Shown here piece by piece: positions 1 to 9,266 of a stretch of 64,000 nucleotides of DNA; within the stretch, counting starts at the first letter, position 1, and every line of letters begins with the position of its first letter. The notes below the pieces were generated by a model. It did no database searches. It was not told the DNA's origin and saw only the letters and a program-made list of their open reading frames with translations. Where the stretch lies: positions 310,001-374,000 of the forward strand of contig CAWBXZ010000003.1 of assembly GCA_963792855.1 (NCBI GenBank), given 5' to 3'. Source of the stretch: SG8-40 sp963792855 (GTDB lineage: Bacteria; Pseudomonadota; Gammaproteobacteria; Burkholderiales; Eutrophovitaceae). The translations under genes were made by a program, and so were the position numbers.

Positions 1-2
1 CC

Positions 3-1055
3 GGCGCAGTCGGCACATTGTCTTCGGTTGATCTACGGCGCCACCATCCCGACTTGATGGCACAAACGGCGAAGAGCCGGGACAAGAAACTTATCAATGC
101 GGTTAACCTCCTCGCTCTCGACCGGGAGATACGGGCAGCGTTGAAGATCGCGAACGGAAATGGCCTGGTCGCCGTAAATGTGATGCGGGCGATCTCGGAG
201 TACGCAGCCAATGTCCGGCAAGCCTGCCAGTCAGGGGCGCAAGCGATAGTCGTCGGTGCGGGCCTGCCGGTCGACTTGCCGGAACTGACGGCGGATTACC
301 CTGATGTCGCACTGATACCGATTCTTTCGGACTCGCGCGGAATCGCCATTGTGCTCAAAAAGTGGCTGCGCAAGTCACAGCTTCCCGATGCTATTGTGAT
401 TGAACATCCGCGTTATGCGGGTGGTCACCTCGGTGCCGCCAAATTGGACGAAGTGGCCGATGCACGTTTTGATTTCCCGCGCGTTCTGGAAGAAACATTC
501 GAGATTTTCAAGAACCTTGGAATAGAGCGCGAGCGGGTGCCCCTCATTCCGGCCGGTGGTATCGCCTCCCCCGCTCAAGTGCAAGAACTGTTCGCACTTG
601 GCGCAAGCGCAGTGCAAGTGGGCACGCCATTCGCGGTCACCGAGGAATGCGATGCGCATCCCAATTTCAAGCGCGTCCTTGCCGAGGCCAAGCCTGAAGA
701 TATCATTACCTTCACGAGCGTCGCCGGATTGCCGGCACGCGCGGTCAGGACACCTTGGCTGGAGAAATATCTCGCCAAGCTGCCGGTACTGAAACGCCGC
801 GCCAAACCACGCACTGTATGCACCCTCGCGTTCGACTGCCTGGAGCACTGCGGCCTGCGTGACGGCATCGATCGCTTTGGGCAGTTCTGCATCGACCATC
901 ATCTCTCTGCTGCACTTTCCGGTGATGTCGAACGCGGTTTGTTTTTTCGAGGGGCAGGCCCGCTTCCCTTCGGCCAACAGATTCGCCCTGCCCGAGACCT
1001 GATTGAGTATCTTCTCAACGTTTCTGCGACCACGGACCCTGCGTGGGTCAGTTAA
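3..1055 (+). CDS. nitronate monooxygenase family flavoprotein, 5'-truncated
   Basis: This is an FMN-dependent nitronate monooxygenase (2-nitropropane dioxygenase family), a cytoplasmic TIM barrel that oxidises alkyl nitronates. The reading frame is open to the left edge, and the first residues (GAVGTLSS) match the family's internal glycine-rich strand, so the N-terminal flavin-binding segment lies outside the window; the TTG at 18 is unlikely to be the real start. Visible motifs are EHPRYAGGHLG, holding the conserved AGGH histidine, then IPAGGIAS and GASAVQVGTPF, which bind the flavin phosphate in this family. The C-terminal third has a cysteine-containing CTLAFDCLEHC segment. The family is certain; the substrate is not. 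Confidence 0.88.
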   Translation, partial: GAVGTLSSVDLRRHHPDLMAQTAKSRDKKLINAVNLLALDREIRAALKIANGNGLVAVNVMRAISEYAANVRQACQSGAQAIVVGAGLPVDLPELTADYPDVALIPILSDSRGIAIVLKKWLRKSQLPDAIVIEHPRYAGGHLGAAKLDEVADARFDFPRVLEETFEIFKNLGIERERVPLIPAGGIASPAQVQELFALGASAVQVGTPFAVTEECDAHPNFKRVLAEAKPEDIITFTSVAGLPARAVRTPWLEKYLAKLPVLKRRAKPRTVCTLAFDCLEHCGLRDGIDRFGQFCIDHHLSAALSGDVERGLFFRGAGPLPFGQQIRPARDLIEYLLNVSATTDPAWVS

Positions 1056-1265
1056 TCCATGAAACGGCTGATGCTTGCTCTATTCGCTGACCAAGTTCGA
1101 CAGGCCACATCTGAGCGCACTCATAACCACTATTACAAATGTCGTGCGTTACAATGCTGAGGAATTAAACTCACCTTAGGGCCCCCGGGAAACGGATACC
1201 GGATTCGCGCCGGCGTCCCTCGCCAGTCACAAGTTCACACTGTCGAGTCTCGGCAATCACAAGAC

Positions 1266-2597
1266 ATGACCATCGCTCGTTCCAGCGTCACAACAATTGG
1301 TAAATGGGCTTGCGAAAGTTTTCACGTGCTGCGGCCAACTCTCACCCTGATGATATTGTGCGCATTCGCGTTTGGATGCGCCACACACCCCACGCAAACA
1401 GAGTCCCTGGATTACCGGGCCCGTGCACAGTCGCAGACCCAAGGCGGCGTGCGCGTGAGCGCAGTGGTATTAAGTCCGCAGGAGACCCTGGAGACTTTTG
1501 AGTTCCCGCTTGCGCAAAGAAAGATTCAACCGGTCTGGATCGAAATCGAGAATCATGAGGATGAAGAGTTCGCGCTCATGTTGCTTAGCATTGATCCGGA
1601 CTACTTCGCACCGTCGGAGGTCGCCTGGCTGTTCCGCGGCGATGGCAAACCCGGTTTTGACAAGCGCCTCGATCTGTTTCTGGAACGACACATCCCCCCG
1701 GTCATCCCGCCGCACAGCACCGTGTCCGGTTTTGTTTATACGAATCTCGATCCGGGCGCAAAGGTGTTTGCGGTCGAACTCCTCGGCGAGCGGACCCTGC
1801 GATCGCTCGATTTCGCTCAACTCATTCCGGGATTCGAGGCAGACTTCGCGCGCGTCGATTTCGAGCGACTCTACGAAGAAACGGAAGTGCAGGACCTCGA
1901 TCTCGAAGGCCTGCGCCATTATCTGGAATCGCTACCCTGTTGCGTGCTCGGCGGCGACCAGGAGACCTCCGGCGACCCGCTCAACTTCGTGATTGTCGGC
2001 GACGGGCGGCACATGCTGGCAACCCTGGTGCGAAGAGGATGGGATTTGACGGAAACGACGCGCCGTGCAACGGCATGGCGAACAGTCGCCTCATCGTTGT
2101 TCGGGTGGAAATACCGCACATCACCCGTGTCACCGCTTTACATGTTCGACCGGCCGCAGGACATTGCCCTGCAGAAGGCGCGCCACTCCGTTGACGAGCG
2201 CAATCATCTGCGACTTTGGCTGGCGCCAGTCACAATGGATGGAAAAAACGTGTGGGTCGGGCAGATCAGCCGCGATATCGGAGTCAAGTTCAGCAGCAAG
2301 ACCTTCGTTACCCACAAGATCGACCCCGTCGTCGACGAAGCGCGGCTGTATATTTCACTGGATCTGGCTGCCTCACAAAGTCTGCGCGCCGTGGGCTATG
2401 TGAAAGGTGTCGGATACTCCGACCGGGACGCCCCTCGATACAACTATACGAAAGATCCTTTTTACACCGATGGCCTTCGCGTCGTGCTTATTCTCGGCGA
2501 AATCCGGCAGCCTCTCGACAGCATTGAGTTTCTCGACTGGTCGTGGCCGCCACAGATGCAACGAACCGACTCGCCACCTCGCGAATCGCGACAGTAA
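1266..2597 (+). CDS. LssY C-terminal domain lipoprotein
   Basis: The 443-residue product has a hydrophobic N-terminus ending in AFGC near residue 38, which looks like a lipobox, so it is probably an outer-membrane or periplasmic lipoprotein. Residues about 235-400 match the LssY C-terminal domain: DPLNFVIVGDG, then a G-W-D segment, SPLYMFDRPQD, and an RNHLRLW...WVGQISRDIG block. This domain usually sits at the end of DedA- or PAP2-type membrane proteins; here it stands alone behind a roughly 190-residue N-terminal region I do not recognise. The next gene is a phospholipase D-type lipoprotein 35 bases downstream, suggesting a shared role in envelope lipid metabolism. No strong ribosome binding site precedes the ATG, so the start is less certain than the domain. 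Confidence 0.75.
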   Translation: MTIARSSVTTIGKWACESFHVLRPTLTLMILCAFAFGCATHPTQTESLDYRARAQSQTQGGVRVSAVVLSPQETLETFEFPLAQRKIQPVWIEIENHEDEEFALMLLSIDPDYFAPSEVAWLFRGDGKPGFDKRLDLFLERHIPPVIPPHSTVSGFVYTNLDPGAKVFAVELLGERTLRSLDFAQLIPGFEADFARVDFERLYEETEVQDLDLEGLRHYLESLPCCVLGGDQETSGDPLNFVIVGDGRHMLATLVRRGWDLTETTRRATAWRTVASSLFGWKYRTSPVSPLYMFDRPQDIALQKARHSVDERNHLRLWLAPVTMDGKNVWVGQISRDIGVKFSSKTFVTHKIDPVVDEARLYISLDLAASQSLRAVGYVKGVGYSDRDAPRYNYTKDPFYTDGLRVVLILGEIRQPLDSIEFLDWSWPPQMQRTDSPPRESRQ

Positions 2598-2632
2598 ACG
2601 TGCTGTCGGGGAAGAACAGAGTCACATAACTA

Positions 2633-4204
2633 ATGCGTCAACTGCACAAATCACCGTCGCTTGGCCGTAACCTGCCTGTCGTGGTGTTGAGCCTCGTTCT
2701 TGTCGGGTGCGCCGCCAACACCGTCGACCCCTATGACCGCCCGGCACCCGAATACGCCATGTCAGCCGCACCGGAAGGCGTGTTTGCTGAAATCGAAAAC
2801 ACGATTCATTCCGAACATGGACCCGACGTATCGGGATTCGAACTGCTGGACAGCAACGTCGATGGTCTGCTGTGGCGTCTCGCGCTGATAGATTCAGCCA
2901 GCCAGTCCATCGACATCCAGTACTACCTCTGGTACGGGGACACCGCTGGCCGGCTCATGGTAAAACGGCTGCTCGATGCCGCCGACCGCGGCGTGAAAGT
3001 GCGTATTCTCGTCGACGACCTGAACACCCTGATCAGGGATGCGAGCACCGTTGCACTGGGCGACAAGGTCGCGGCATTGATTGAAGAACATCCCGACATC
3101 GAAATTCGACTGTTCAATCCGTGGACAAGCAGGGACCTCGGCGGACGGCTCGGGGAGTCGGTCTCCCAATTCGAGCGGGTCAACCAGCGAATGCATAACA
3201 AGTCGATGATCGTCGATAACCGGGCGGCCATCATCGGCGGGCGCAACATCGGCGACGAATACATGGGCCTGCATGCCGAGTTCAACTTTCACGATCTGGA
3301 CGTTCTGGGCTTCGGGCCGGTGGCACGGCAGGCCTCAGAGGTATTTGACCAATACTGGAACAGTGAATGGGTAATGCCGGTTTCGGCCCTCAAGCTAGCC
3401 GTTACCGACGCGGAACAGGATGCCGCCTACGCGCAACTGTTGCATCATCTCGGCGAGGCCGAATCGCTTGCCAATTTCGCCCTGGAACCACAGTCTTGGT
3501 CTGGGGAATTCGCCGACCTGCAGAAGCGGCTTCACGCCGGCACCAGCGAGGTCGATTCGGATTATCCTGCAGGCAATATCATCGAGCATGTCATGCTGCA
3601 ACGTCAGCACGAACTGATATTGTCGGCGCAAGATGAGTTGCTGATCGTCAACGCCTACATCATTCCTGCTGAACGCGGCATTTCTTTACTGAGCGAGCTG
3701 GACGGCCGCGGCGTTGAAATGAGCATCCTCACCAATTCTCTCGCCTCCCACGACGTTCCGGCCGTGAACAGCCACTACAAGAAGTGGCGCAAACCGATTC
3801 TAGAAACCGGCGCAAGATTGTACGAGATGCGGCACGACGCCGCGATCCAGCCACTGGTATCTGATACGCCGCCAACCCAGGCAGCATTCATGGGTCTGCA
3901 CTCGAAGGGCGTGGTGGTGGATCGTGAGCACGTGTATATCGGATCGATGAACTACGATCCGCGGTCGGCACTGCTCAATACGGAGATGGGGGTATTCATA
4001 AAGAGCCGAGGTCTGGGTGAAGCGCTGGCCGAACTCATCGAACGCGACATGCGTCCGGCAAACAGCTGGCAGGTCAAGCTCGAGGGCGACGGAAGCTTAC
4101 GCTGGGTCCACGACCAGAAAACGGTAACGAGACAGCCCGCGCGCAGTTGGTGGCAACGCGTGCAGGATGTCCTGTTCATGGCGTTTCCGAAGGAATATTA
4201 CTGA
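2633..4204 (+). CDS. phospholipase D family lipoprotein, cardiolipin synthase C-like
   Basis: This 523-residue protein has two HKD phospholipase D motifs: H188-x-K190-x4-D195 in HNKSMIVDNRAAIIGGRN and H423-x-K425-x4-D430 in HSKGVVVDREHVYIGSMN. Two HKD motifs in one chain of this length, with a YYLWYGDTAG strand before the first, are typical of ClsC-type enzymes, which condense phosphatidylglycerol with phosphatidylethanolamine to make cardiolipin. The N-terminus carries a lipobox (LVGC, Cys26), so it is predicted to be membrane-anchored and facing the periplasm. It follows the LssY_C lipoprotein in the same orientation. Other transphosphatidylase activities are possible. Confidence 0.85.
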   Translation: MRQLHKSPSLGRNLPVVVLSLVLVGCAANTVDPYDRPAPEYAMSAAPEGVFAEIENTIHSEHGPDVSGFELLDSNVDGLLWRLALIDSASQSIDIQYYLWYGDTAGRLMVKRLLDAADRGVKVRILVDDLNTLIRDASTVALGDKVAALIEEHPDIEIRLFNPWTSRDLGGRLGESVSQFERVNQRMHNKSMIVDNRAAIIGGRNIGDEYMGLHAEFNFHDLDVLGFGPVARQASEVFDQYWNSEWVMPVSALKLAVTDAEQDAAYAQLLHHLGEAESLANFALEPQSWSGEFADLQKRLHAGTSEVDSDYPAGNIIEHVMLQRQHELILSAQDELLIVNAYIIPAERGISLLSELDGRGVEMSILTNSLASHDVPAVNSHYKKWRKPILETGARLYEMRHDAAIQPLVSDTPPTQAAFMGLHSKGVVVDREHVYIGSMNYDPRSALLNTEMGVFIKSRGLGEALAELIERDMRPANSWQVKLEGDGSLRWVHDQKTVTRQPARSWWQRVQDVLFMAFPKEYY

Positions 4205-4242
4205 GCAGCCATGGTTACGCAAAAACCTTGTTATCGACCGGT

Positions 4243-4506
4243 TCATTCCCCGACGAGATGAACGTCCTTCAGGAAAAACTCCGGAACTGAGGATGGTTTC
4301 GGCGAGGCCTCGATATATTTCACGTTCGCCATGGGAATGATCATCGCGCTGTCTTCGGTTTCGAGACAGAGATAGGGGCGATCCAGAACAAGCTGCATCT
4401 TTCGAATCGCGTCCCAGTCGTCCTTCGCCTGCTTCGGTCCGGTAAAGCGCATCTTGCTGCCATCCATGAAGTGGACCGTCAGGCCACGCGTGTCGATTTT
4501 CGCCAC
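4243..4506 (-). CDS. uncharacterised 87-residue protein
   Basis: A small soluble protein beginning with GTG, preceded by GGGAGA at a spacing that supports this start. It contains the phrase LTVHFMDGSKMRF near the N-terminus and a predicted beta-rich pattern, with no signal peptide or membrane segment. It lies between the convergent phospholipase D gene and the DUF3604 gene, about 145 bases downstream of the latter, so it may be transcribed separately. I do not recognise the family. Confidence 0.6.
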   Translation of the reverse strand: MAKIDTRGLTVHFMDGSKMRFTGPKQAKDDWDAIRKMQLVLDRPYLCLETEDSAMIIPMANVKYIEASPKPSSVPEFFLKDVHLVGE

Positions 4507-4587
4507 TGTTCATCTCCCGTCGTTTGGTCGGTACGGATTGTACTATTCCGAAAATGCCTCAGAAACGGAAGCCGTACGCAAAAGGCA

Positions 4588-4611
4588 AAGGCCGCGACTC
4601 CTCGCGGCACA
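4588..4611 (-). terminator. hairpin downstream of the DUF3604 gene
   Basis: Seven-base arms GCCGCGA / TCGCGGC (4591-4597 and 4602-4608) enclose a 4-base loop. On the minus strand the stem is followed by a T-rich but interrupted stretch, fitting a modest intrinsic terminator for the DUF3604 operon. Confidence 0.45.
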
Positions 4612-4652
4612 AGCCCTGTCTGTTGTCATTCCCGTTCTGAAAGCATCAGGCC

Positions 4653-6581
4653 TCAGGAACCCGGTGTATACCAGATCGGCGAGGTATAGGCACGTTCCTG
4701 ACCGATGGTCTGCGCACCTTTCGGAATCTCCACGCCATAACGGAACGCGTCGTAGACTATCCAGCGCGGCGTCGGAATTTCGAGCACACGCGCGTAGTAG
4801 AACGCTCGCTCGTTCGGATTGAAATTCGGGTCGGTCCACACAACGCCAAGTTCCGATGCGCCGATGGTGTTGGTCCAGTTGGCGTTCTTTACGTCGACGG
4901 TATTTCCGACCGGCGGCAATTTGCCGTCGCTGCCCATCTTGCGATTGTCGGACCACGCGACGTCGAACACCTTTTCGTGCGTCTTGCCGCTCGAATCGAG
5001 CCAGCCCTTGACGATCTGGATGCGATCGAGATTGGCTCCGATCGGATCACGCAACGCATAGACCATGAAGGTTGGTGCAGCCTTGCCCTTGCGTTTGGCC
5101 AGATCGCCCCCCATCGGAACACCCTTCTTGTATCCGAGAAAAGCGGGTTGCCGGCTGTTGAGATCGTTCGCGGCGAAATCCCAGCCGCCGAAGAACCGCA
5201 CCCCGATGCGTGTGCCGGTCGTCGCATAGACCTCCCTGCGCGCCATCGCGTCGAAAATCGCCTCACGCGTATTGTCGATCGCCCACACCGCCGCGAGTCC
5301 CGATGCGACTGTCTGCCAGCCCTTGTATTCACCATTTTTTGTCTTGGTGAAAGGATGTTTCATGCGGTCCGGCGACGGTTCCGTGCCCGCGTGCTTGCCA
5401 AAGAAGTTGTCCTCTTCCGAAGTGGAGAGCGCGGTATGGCTGTCCGTCGAACCGACGAGGCCGAACTTGTACGGGTTGGTGCCCAGGCGTGCCTCGAGCA
5501 TCAAGCCGTTCTTGAGCGCCTCGCGGGCGTACTCGTGCTGCAGCATCTCCGGCTTCTTCGCCTCACTCAGGTCGAGATTGCCGACGTCCCAGGTTTCGTA
5601 GTCGGCAAACTCGTCATTCGGTGAGAGGAAGGGATGCGCTTCGCCGTCGCCCTTGATTTGCGTGGCTTCGTACATCGGTTCCCACTTCGCGCGCTGCTCA
5701 ACGTAATTCCTGTCGATCTTGCGACCGGTGTATTGCGCATCGACCGGGAACATCAACCCGTTCGAAAGGTTGCCGTTGTGCGCGAGCGCCAGCACCGATC
5801 CGCCGGTCTTCGCTTCGAAGTTCTCCATCCACTTGTAGAGATCCAGCGGATCGGTACTGCCAATCGGTTCCTGCGTGGTGTAGGGCACGGTCTGACCGGC
5901 TTTATCGGCACCGTCGCGGAAGATGACGTTGCGATGCAGGTTGTTGCCCTTGACCAGCGAGGTCCATTCAAACCCGATCAGCGCAGTGAAGCGACCCGGT
6001 TGGTTGTAGGCTTCCGCCGCGTGAACGACTTTTTCCCACACCGAGGCGTAAACCTTGGATCCCGGCGAATACATGCCGAGCAGTTCGGGATTCACCTTGC
6101 CCTGCGAGAACGTGGTAATCAGATCGAGCGCGGTGTCGACGGCGGCCTGACCGCCTTTGCGCAGGCCGTCAGACCAGCGCGCGCCTTGTTCGAACCGGGT
6201 AATCTCGGGCTTAGCCGCCGCGAGATCGATGACCATACCCATGCCGTCAGAATGATCGGCAATCACCAGCCAGTCGAGCGGTCTGGCAAGTTTCACAGGC
6301 TGACCGGTTGACGACACCACCTGCTCTCCACGCGCGAAGCGATACGCCTCTTCGAGACCCAGCCGCGCACCGAACAGCCCCGCATCGACCGACAAACCGG
6401 TGTGCAGGTGCGTGTCACCCCACAACGGCCGGCTCGGGAAACTCCGCTCCGCGTAAGGCGAATACGCCTCACCCGGATACAAATTGGAGAGTGATTCCTT
6501 TGACGGTGTAATCTGCGCCACAGCTTGACCGGCGAACGTAACGGCGGCTGCAATCGTTGCAATGGAAATCAGGCTTCTCAT
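4653..6581 (-). CDS. DUF3604 domain exported protein
   Basis: The 642-residue product starts at the ATG with GAGGAG eight bases upstream; the longer frame extending to 6674 has no support. A cleavable signal peptide (residues 1-22, ending in AVAQ) sends it to the periplasm. The mature protein opens with RPLWGDTHLHTGLS (H58, H60), the metal-binding motif that makes DUF3604 proteins resemble PHP-type metal-dependent phosphoesterases. Further conserved blocks are WLVIADHSDGMGM, LIGFEWT, LALAHNGNLSNG and LVGSTDSHTA, each carrying likely metal ligands. It is the last gene of a minus-strand set with a HupE/UreJ permease and a parvulin isomerase. A periplasmic hydrolase role is inferred; the substrate is unknown. 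Confidence 0.85.
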   Translation of the reverse strand: MRSLISIATIAAAVTFAGQAVAQITPSKESLSNLYPGEAYSPYAERSFPSRPLWGDTHLHTGLSVDAGLFGARLGLEEAYRFARGEQVVSSTGQPVKLARPLDWLVIADHSDGMGMVIDLAAAKPEITRFEQGARWSDGLRKGGQAAVDTALDLITTFSQGKVNPELLGMYSPGSKVYASVWEKVVHAAEAYNQPGRFTALIGFEWTSLVKGNNLHRNVIFRDGADKAGQTVPYTTQEPIGSTDPLDLYKWMENFEAKTGGSVLALAHNGNLSNGLMFPVDAQYTGRKIDRNYVEQRAKWEPMYEATQIKGDGEAHPFLSPNDEFADYETWDVGNLDLSEAKKPEMLQHEYAREALKNGLMLEARLGTNPYKFGLVGSTDSHTALSTSEEDNFFGKHAGTEPSPDRMKHPFTKTKNGEYKGWQTVASGLAAVWAIDNTREAIFDAMARREVYATTGTRIGVRFFGGWDFAANDLNSRQPAFLGYKKGVPMGGDLAKRKGKAAPTFMVYALRDPIGANLDRIQIVKGWLDSSGKTHEKVFDVAWSDNRKMGSDGKLPPVGNTVDVKNANWTNTIGASELGVVWTDPNFNPNERAFYYARVLEIPTPRWIVYDAFRYGVEIPKGAQTIGQERAYTSPIWYTPGS

Positions 6582-6674
6582 ACGTAAAATCTCCTCGCTT
6601 GAACCTGCTTCGAATCGGTCACTACGCCATGCTGTCATCACGCTGCGCAGTGCCTTCGCGTCCTTCGGACGCAA

Positions 6675-7676
6675 CTACCAGTAACCACTGACCCGCTCGA
6701 CGACCCAGAACGCCGACATGCCGCCGATCCCGTAAGCAGCGGCCGGCACACCCCACGGAACGGGGGCTTTTACAAGGCGCTTGAGCAGCGCAAGAAAACC
6801 TATCACGCCCCCTATGAAAATAATTTGACCTGCCTCAACGCCCAGATTGAATGCAAGCAATGCAAGCGGAATCTCCTGCTGCGGCAGCCCCACTTCGGTC
6901 AGCGCCCCGGCGAATCCAAATCCGTGCAGCAAACCGAACGTAAATGCGACCAACCACGGCCAGCGCATGGTAATCCCCGGCCTGCCACGGCGTGCGTGCA
7001 GAATCTCTCCGGCAACAAACAGAATACTCAGCGCGATGACCGCCTCGACCGGTTGCTGCGGTACATGAACCCAGCCCAGCGTCGCCGCCGCCAGCGTCAG
7101 ACTGTGCGCAACGGTAAATGCGGTGATCGTCGCGATCAGCCTGCGCGTCCCGCTGACGATAAGCAACAGGGCCAGCACGAACAACAGATGGTCGATCCCG
7201 CCGAGAATATGCTCGACACCGAGGCGGAAATAATCGGCGCTCACTTTCCATTTGGAAAGCGCGCCTTCCAGAGTGAAGGCGACGTTGTTCGGCCGAAGAA
7301 TCTGGGTGTGCGTGATGCCGTCGGCCAGCGTCACGCGTACCAGGACATCGGTCAGCGTTGTCTGCAGTCCTTCGATGCGGATCGGATAACCGACCAGTCC
7401 CTGTTCACCGCAATCGACGCTCCAGCGCTCCACCATCGCACCCGCTTGCAGATAGCGAGCGCGCATGTCCTGTTGCACGCAATGTTCCGGAAATACCGGC
7501 TGCATCGACAGAACCATGTCACCGCGTGCGGGCCGGCGCCACAGCACATCGAACGCAGAAGGGCGCGATTCGTCCAGTTCGAGGTAAGCCGGACGCGATT
7601 CATGCGCGTGACTGCTTGTCGCAAAGGATATTGCGAGCAACAAATGCAATGTTACAAACAGACGCGTCAGGAACAT
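6675..7676 (-). CDS. HupE/UreJ-like membrane protein
   Basis: Starting at the ATG four bases after the stop of the upstream gene, the protein is 333 residues with a signal peptide ending near SSHAHES. A periplasmic beta-rich domain of about 150 residues is followed by at least six membrane helices. The membrane part carries LGVEHILGGIDHLLFVLALLL and LLHGFGFAGAL, the histidine-bearing motifs of the HupE/UreJ family, whose characterised members include nickel and cobalt permeases. The large N-terminal periplasmic domain distinguishes this subgroup, so metal transport should not be assumed. The tight spacing to the parvulin gene indicates one transcript. Confidence 0.82.
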   Translation of the reverse strand: MFLTRLFVTLHLLLAISFATSSHAHESRPAYLELDESRPSAFDVLWRRPARGDMVLSMQPVFPEHCVQQDMRARYLQAGAMVERWSVDCGEQGLVGYPIRIEGLQTTLTDVLVRVTLADGITHTQILRPNNVAFTLEGALSKWKVSADYFRLGVEHILGGIDHLLFVLALLLIVSGTRRLIATITAFTVAHSLTLAAATLGWVHVPQQPVEAVIALSILFVAGEILHARRGRPGITMRWPWLVAFTFGLLHGFGFAGALTEVGLPQQEIPLALLAFNLGVEAGQIIFIGGVIGFLALLKRLVKAPVPWGVPAAAYGIGGMSAFWVVERVSGYW

Positions 7677-7680
7677 CCGC

Positions 7681-8544
7681 CTAAGGCGTTCCGGACTGTT
7701 GCCCGGCCACGCTGACTTCGTATCGCGAACGCAGGCGCTGATAGATGCGCTCGTCGGCGATGCGCTGTTGCTCGACCAGCCAGTCGTTGGCGACACGCGA
7801 GCGAACCTGCTCGAGCGGTGGCAGGCTCGCTTCTTCACGCGATCCGACATAGACGAGATGCAGCCCGAAAGCCGACGCGATGGGGCCGTGCCACTGCTTT
7901 GTTTCCAGCCCGGCTATTTCGTCGGAAAATGCGCGCCCGAAGTCGCGCCCGATCTCGTCCGTTCGCTTGTCCACATAAACAGGGGGAAGCATGAAGGGGT
8001 CACCCTCGTCCGGCGCCTGCGTTACGCGCGGGCTGACTGCGCGAAGACGCGCGAGTAATGCTGCAGCGTCCTTCCCGGCCTGCTCGCCGCGCCGGTCGGT
8101 GCTGAAGTAGACGTGGGAAAAACTCAGGCGCGGCGGCTCGCGATACTTTTCAGCATTCGCTTCGTAATAGGCCTGCAACGTCGCGTCATCCGGCTCGGCT
8201 ACGCCACTCGCATCACCCATCAGGAACTCAAGCTTCTGTGCCAGCCGGCGCCGGACAATGGTGTCGTCCTTGTCCAGTCCCATCGCCAGCGCTTCGCGAT
8301 ACAAGACTTCTTCACGAACGCGCCCATCGATGAGCCCCTGCAGTTCCTGGGCGTTCGGCTGACGTTGCCACTGCTTTGAAAAAATCGCGACAAGCTGATC
8401 GATATCGGCGCTGGTGATTTCGATACGATCGCCACGACCGGACTGATCGTCGTTGACCAGTCCGAACACCGCGAACAGCAGGACGCCGATGGCAAGAAAA
8501 TGCACCAGCGGCTCCCGCAAAGCACGTCTGACACGGATAAACAC
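7681..8544 (-). CDS. membrane-anchored parvulin-type peptidyl-prolyl isomerase
   Basis: A 287-residue protein with one N-terminal membrane helix (about 12-30, PLVHFLAIGVLLFAVFGL), a helical SurA-like linker, and a PpiC/parvulin-like domain around residues 135-265 (RLSFSHVYFS ... YVDKRTDEIGRDFGRAF ... GPIASAFGLHLVYV). Parvulins isomerise prolyl bonds and assist folding of exported proteins; the single N-terminal anchor would place the domain in the periplasm. It is the first gene of the set leading into the HupE/UreJ and DUF3604 genes, so its client may be one of those. Confidence 0.82.
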   Translation of the reverse strand: MFIRVRRALREPLVHFLAIGVLLFAVFGLVNDDQSGRGDRIEITSADIDQLVAIFSKQWQRQPNAQELQGLIDGRVREEVLYREALAMGLDKDDTIVRRRLAQKLEFLMGDASGVAEPDDATLQAYYEANAEKYREPPRLSFSHVYFSTDRRGEQAGKDAAALLARLRAVSPRVTQAPDEGDPFMLPPVYVDKRTDEIGRDFGRAFSDEIAGLETKQWHGPIASAFGLHLVYVGSREEASLPPLEQVRSRVANDWLVEQQRIADERIYQRLRSRYEVSVAGQQSGTP

Positions 8545-8589
8545 TGTAATCTGGCGCTCGCGTCAACTACACACACGAGCGATCATGCA

Positions 8590-9147
8590 CTATTGCTTGA
8601 TCATTTCCATGGCAAGCGCTTCGGTGACCTGCAAGCCGACCACGTCGCCCACCCTCAGTTCGTCGAAACGCTGGACCATGTCGCTGACAACAAATTCACG
8701 CAAATTGCCTTGCGGCCCACGCACGATGATGGTTCGTGCAGCGTAGTCGATCGCCTCGATTTTTCCCGAGACCTGAACGACGCTGACCATCACCCCGCCC
8801 GGCGTTGCACCCTTTGGCGCGAGTTTCATGGCTTCGCCGACACCCATGCTCGGCTCTTCACCCGGCGCCATCAGACCGACGGCGACTGCCTGGGCAAAGC
8901 GAACCCTGAACTTGTCACCGGGCTGGATCTGGTACAGGTTCTGCGACTCGTCCGGCACCTTGATGGTGACGCGCTCGCCATCCGGGTCTTCGACAGTCAC
9001 CGTGCGATTGACGTGATGCACGCCACGAACCGTGACGACGGTTTCGACTTCTTCGGTAAATACAACGCCCGGCTGATCCTGCGCAACCGCCAGCGACGCC
9101 GTAAAAAGCGCCGCAGCGGCGCAAAGCGAGGTAAACAGGTGTTTCAT
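8590..9147 (-). CDS. exported protein with duplicated beta domain, unknown function
   Basis: A 185-residue protein with a clear signal peptide (residues 1-22, SLAVAQ) and an AGGAGA ribosome binding site. The mature part contains the same pattern twice, at about residues 33-92 and 126-182: a strand with V-x-G-x-(I/V), then RT-(V/I)-x-V-x-x-P-x-G, a V-x-V strand, then L/Y-x-I/L-x-x-GD-x-(V/F) ending in an alanine-rich helix. This looks like an internal duplication of a small beta-barrel domain. There are no cysteines in the mature part. Function unknown; it lies between the parvulin set and the RND pump. Confidence 0.7.
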   Translation of the reverse strand: MKHLFTSLCAAAALFTASLAVAQDQPGVVFTEEVETVVTVRGVHHVNRTVTVEDPDGERVTIKVPDESQNLYQIQPGDKFRVRFAQAVAVGLMAPGEEPSMGVGEAMKLAPKGATPGGVMVSVVQVSGKIEAIDYAARTIIVRGPQGNLREFVVSDMVQRFDELRVGDVVGLQVTEALAMEMIKQ

Positions 9148-9266
9148 TTAACTTGTCTCCTGGAATATTCGACTGAAAAACGGACTCCGGCATTCGGTGC
9201 ACGACAGACACCGATCGGGGCGCGAAGATAACACAAGATAGTGCAGATTAATGCATTGCAGCAAAC

